Assembly (NCBI GenBank): GCA_028283725.1
Contig: JAPWKC010000004.1
Location: 1,973,501-2,037,500, forward strand
DNA length: 64,000 nucleotides
Origin: Neorhizobium sp.
GTDB taxonomy: Bacteria > Pseudomonadota > Alphaproteobacteria > Rhizobiales > Rhizobiaceae
Reading direction: 5' to 3'
Every line of letters begins with the position of its first letter. Position 1 is the first letter of the stretch. Shown here piece after piece: positions 62,667 through 64,000 of the stretch. The notes beneath the pieces were generated by a model. It made no database searches, was not told the DNA's origin, and saw only the letters and a program-made list of their open reading frames with translations. Made by a program: the position numbers and the translations under genes.

Positions 62667-63236
62667 ATGGTCAAGATCATCGCCTCGTCGGTCCGCAAGG
62701 GCAACGTGCTGGACGTGGACGGCAAGCTCTACGTCGTCCTTACCGCTCAGAACTTCCATCCCGGCAAGGGCACGCCCGTGACCCAGGTCGATATGCGCCG
62801 CATCACCGACGGCGTGAAGGTGTCTGAGCGTTGGCGCACGACCGAGCAGGTCGAGCGCGCTTTCGTCGAAGACGTCAACCACCAGTTCCTCTATGAGGAT
62901 GGTGAAGGCTTCCACTTCATGAACCCGGCCACCTATGATCAGGTCGTCGTCGACGTCGATACGATGGGCGATCAGAAGGCCTATCTGCAGGAAGGCATGA
63001 CCTGCATCCTGTCGCTACATGAAGGCCTGCCGCTTTCCATCGAGCTGCCGCGCCACGTCACGCTCGAGATCGCCGAGACCGAACCGGTCGTCAAGGGACA
63101 GACGGCCTCGTCTTCCTACAAGCCGGCGATCCTGTCCAACGGCATCCGCACCACGGTTCCGCCGCATGTGTCGGCCGGTACACGTGTCGTCATCGCGACC
63201 GAAGACAATTCCTACGTCGAGCGCGCCAAGGACTGA
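62667..63236 (+). CDS. efp: Translation elongation factor P
   Basis: A 189-residue EF-P with three beta-barrel domains. The tip lysine K34 lies in HPGKGTP, the residue modified by EpmA/EpmB in species that have them. The C-terminal [20 protein letters not shown] is typical. EF-P relieves ribosome stalling at polyproline. AAGGA lies before the ATG. A strong terminator follows. Confidence 0.98.
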   Translation: MVKIIASSVRKGNVLDVDGKLYVVLTAQNFHPGKGTPVTQVDMRRITDGVKVSERWRTTEQVERAFVEDVNHQFLYEDGEGFHFMNPATYDQVVVDVDTMGDQKAYLQEGMTCILSLHEGLPLSIELPRHVTLEIAETEPVVKGQTASSSYKPAILSNGIRTTVPPHVSAGTRVVIATEDNSYVERAKD

Positions 63237-63321
63237 CCTTCTCAGGCTTTCCGCGAGGCGGGAAGCCATGCGCCTGCGGCCTGAACGACCGGGATCGGCG
63301 CAGAGGCAAATTGCAGAGACA

Positions 63322-63357
63322 AAAAAACCTCCGAAGCGCTGCTTCGGAGGTTTTTTG
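63322..63357 (+). terminator. Bidirectional Rho-independent terminator after efp
   Basis: A perfect stem of about 15 bp (AAAAAACCTCCGAAGC / GCTTCGGAGGTTTTTT) with a 3-4-nt loop lies between efp and the convergent efflux gene; both strands end in U runs. Confidence 0.95.
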
Positions 63358-63423
63358 TTTTCCCGGTCTTGAACCGGTTTGGTCTTGAACCGGCCGGGCC
63401 ACGGTGCAGCCCGGCGGGATCGG

Positions 63424-64000
63424 TTACTTCTTGCTGATCGCAGCCATGCGCGTCGGCTTCGTCTGGTCGCCCACGGCATAACCGCCGCCCATGGCAACGT
63501 TGAGCGCGACATAGTCTTCAGCCATCTGCTGGACAGCGGCCGCAAGGCTTTCCTGCGCGGTCGAGACCTGACGCTGAGCGTCGAGAACGTCGAGCAGCGA
63601 GGAAGCGCCGTCACGATAGCTGGCGGTCGAGAGCTCGAGAGCTTCCTGATAGGACTTGACCGTCTGGCGGTAGGCGGCAACGGTGCGACCGTCACGCGAC
63701 AGGGCCGCCAGCGCGTTTTCGACTTCCTCGACTGCGCCGAGAACCGTCTGCTTCCAGGCGAGATAGGCTTCGCGAGCCGACGATTCGGAGGACGAGAGGT
63801 TGGCGCGCAGCGAACCGCCGTCGAAGATCGGCAGGCTGAGCTGCGGACCGAACGACCAGCCAAGCAGGCCGGCCTCGGCGCGGCTCGACTTGGTATAGGA
63901 CGGGGTGATGGAGCCACCGAGCGTGATCGACGGATAGAGCTGGGCTTCGGCAACGCCGATATTGGCAACGGCCGCTGCAAGAGCACGTTCAGACGCGCGG
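63424..64000 (-). CDS. RND efflux outer-membrane factor (TolC/NodT family), C-terminal part
   Basis: The minus-strand frame is open from the window edge to TAA at 63426-63424, giving 192 residues. It has an outer-membrane-factor repeat: NIGVAEAQLYPSITLGGSI, FGPQLSLPIFDGG, RANLSSSESS, then QTVLGAVEEVENALAALSRD and DGASSLLDVLDAQRQVSTAQ, ending in RMAAISKK. These are the beta-strand and coiled-coil hairpin segments of TolC-like trimeric channels. The N-terminus, with the lipid-attachment cysteine if any, is outside the window. The partner pump genes should lie upstream, to the right. Confidence 0.9.
   Translation of the reverse strand, partial: RASERALAAAVANIGVAEAQLYPSITLGGSITPSYTKSSRAEAGLLGWSFGPQLSLPIFDGGSLRANLSSSESSAREAYLAWKQTVLGAVEEVENALAALSRDGRTVAAYRQTVKSYQEALELSTASYRDGASSLLDVLDAQRQVSTAQESLAAAVQQMAEDYVALNVAMGGGYAVGDQTKPTRMAAISKK

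Noticed and set aside
63015..63986. 323-codon minus-strand open frame near the window end
   Set aside because: Ser/Arg/Pro-rich shadow; another frame of the same strand encodes the TolC-like protein, and this one also runs antisense into efp and across its terminator.

Overview
The window is a 64-kb chromosomal segment of an alphaproteobacterium, almost certainly a member of the Rhizobiaceae (Rhizobium/Agrobacterium/Ensifer/Shinella group); I cannot name the species. The evidence is the block rplU-rpmA-GNAT-GNAT-obg-proB-proA-nadD-rsfS-rlmH-envC-ctpA-yibQ-rppH, the high GC with dense 4-nt ATGA/GTGA gene overlaps, a DnaE2 polymerase ending in the typical GRNFH tail, a cobalamin cluster with cobE, cobG and cobN plus cbiD, and an amino acid:carrier protein ligase of the type known from rhizobia. 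No insertion sequence, phage gene, CRISPR array or origin was seen.

Layout. 0-2.3 kb: 3' end of the error-prone polymerase dnaE2, then bfd-bfr (iron storage). 2.6-15.1 kb: a minus-strand housekeeping block covering RNA 5'-end processing (rppH), cell envelope and division (yibQ, ctpA, envC), ribosome methylation and silencing (rlmH, rsfS), NAD synthesis (nadD), proline synthesis (proAB), obg, two GNAT acetyltransferases, and ribosomal proteins L27 and L21. 15.2-17.3 kb: tRNA-Ser(CGA) and three small or medium genes of poorly known role. 17.7-22.8 kb: a LysR/DoxX/VOC dioxygenase/glutathionyl-hydroquinone reductase cassette that looks like quinone or catechol detoxification, a RibD-like reductase and an exported MsrA.

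22.9-44.0 kb: a nearly complete aerobic cobalamin pathway: cobB, cobA, cbiD, cobM, cobE, cobL, cobK, cobJ, cobI, cobH, cobG, cobN, cobW, a DUF1636 gene, cbtB, cbtA, cobO, cobQ, cobD and cobC. Two cobalamin riboswitches lie head to head at 38.1-38.6 kb and drive the leftward DUF1636-cobW-cobN-cobG-cobH-cobI-cobJ operon and the rightward cbtB-cbtA-cobO-cobQ operon. cobF is absent and cbiD is present. A decayed duplicate of the cobC 3' end follows cobC.

44.1-51.1 kb: a P1-family (DmpA-like) peptidase, a lysine/pipecolate catabolic pair (P6C/AASA dehydrogenase and an AmaA-like FAD oxidase) with a divergent LysR regulator, a stand-alone Lrp ligand-binding domain, a small conserved protein and purU.

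51.3-60.2 kb is the most unusual region. A leftward operon (carrier protein, acyl-CoA dehydrogenase-like flavoprotein, SerRS-like amino acid:carrier protein ligase, DUF1839 protein, GH2 glycosidase) meets, with no intergenic base, a rightward pair (exported GH5 glycosidase, tandem alpha/beta hydrolase). I read this as a small pathway that loads an amino acid on a carrier protein, may oxidise it, and may transfer it to an unknown, possibly carbohydrate-linked, acceptor. 60.3-63.2 kb: the EF-P lysylation set epmB-epmA with divergent efp. The window ends inside a TolC/NodT-type outer-membrane efflux gene on the minus strand.
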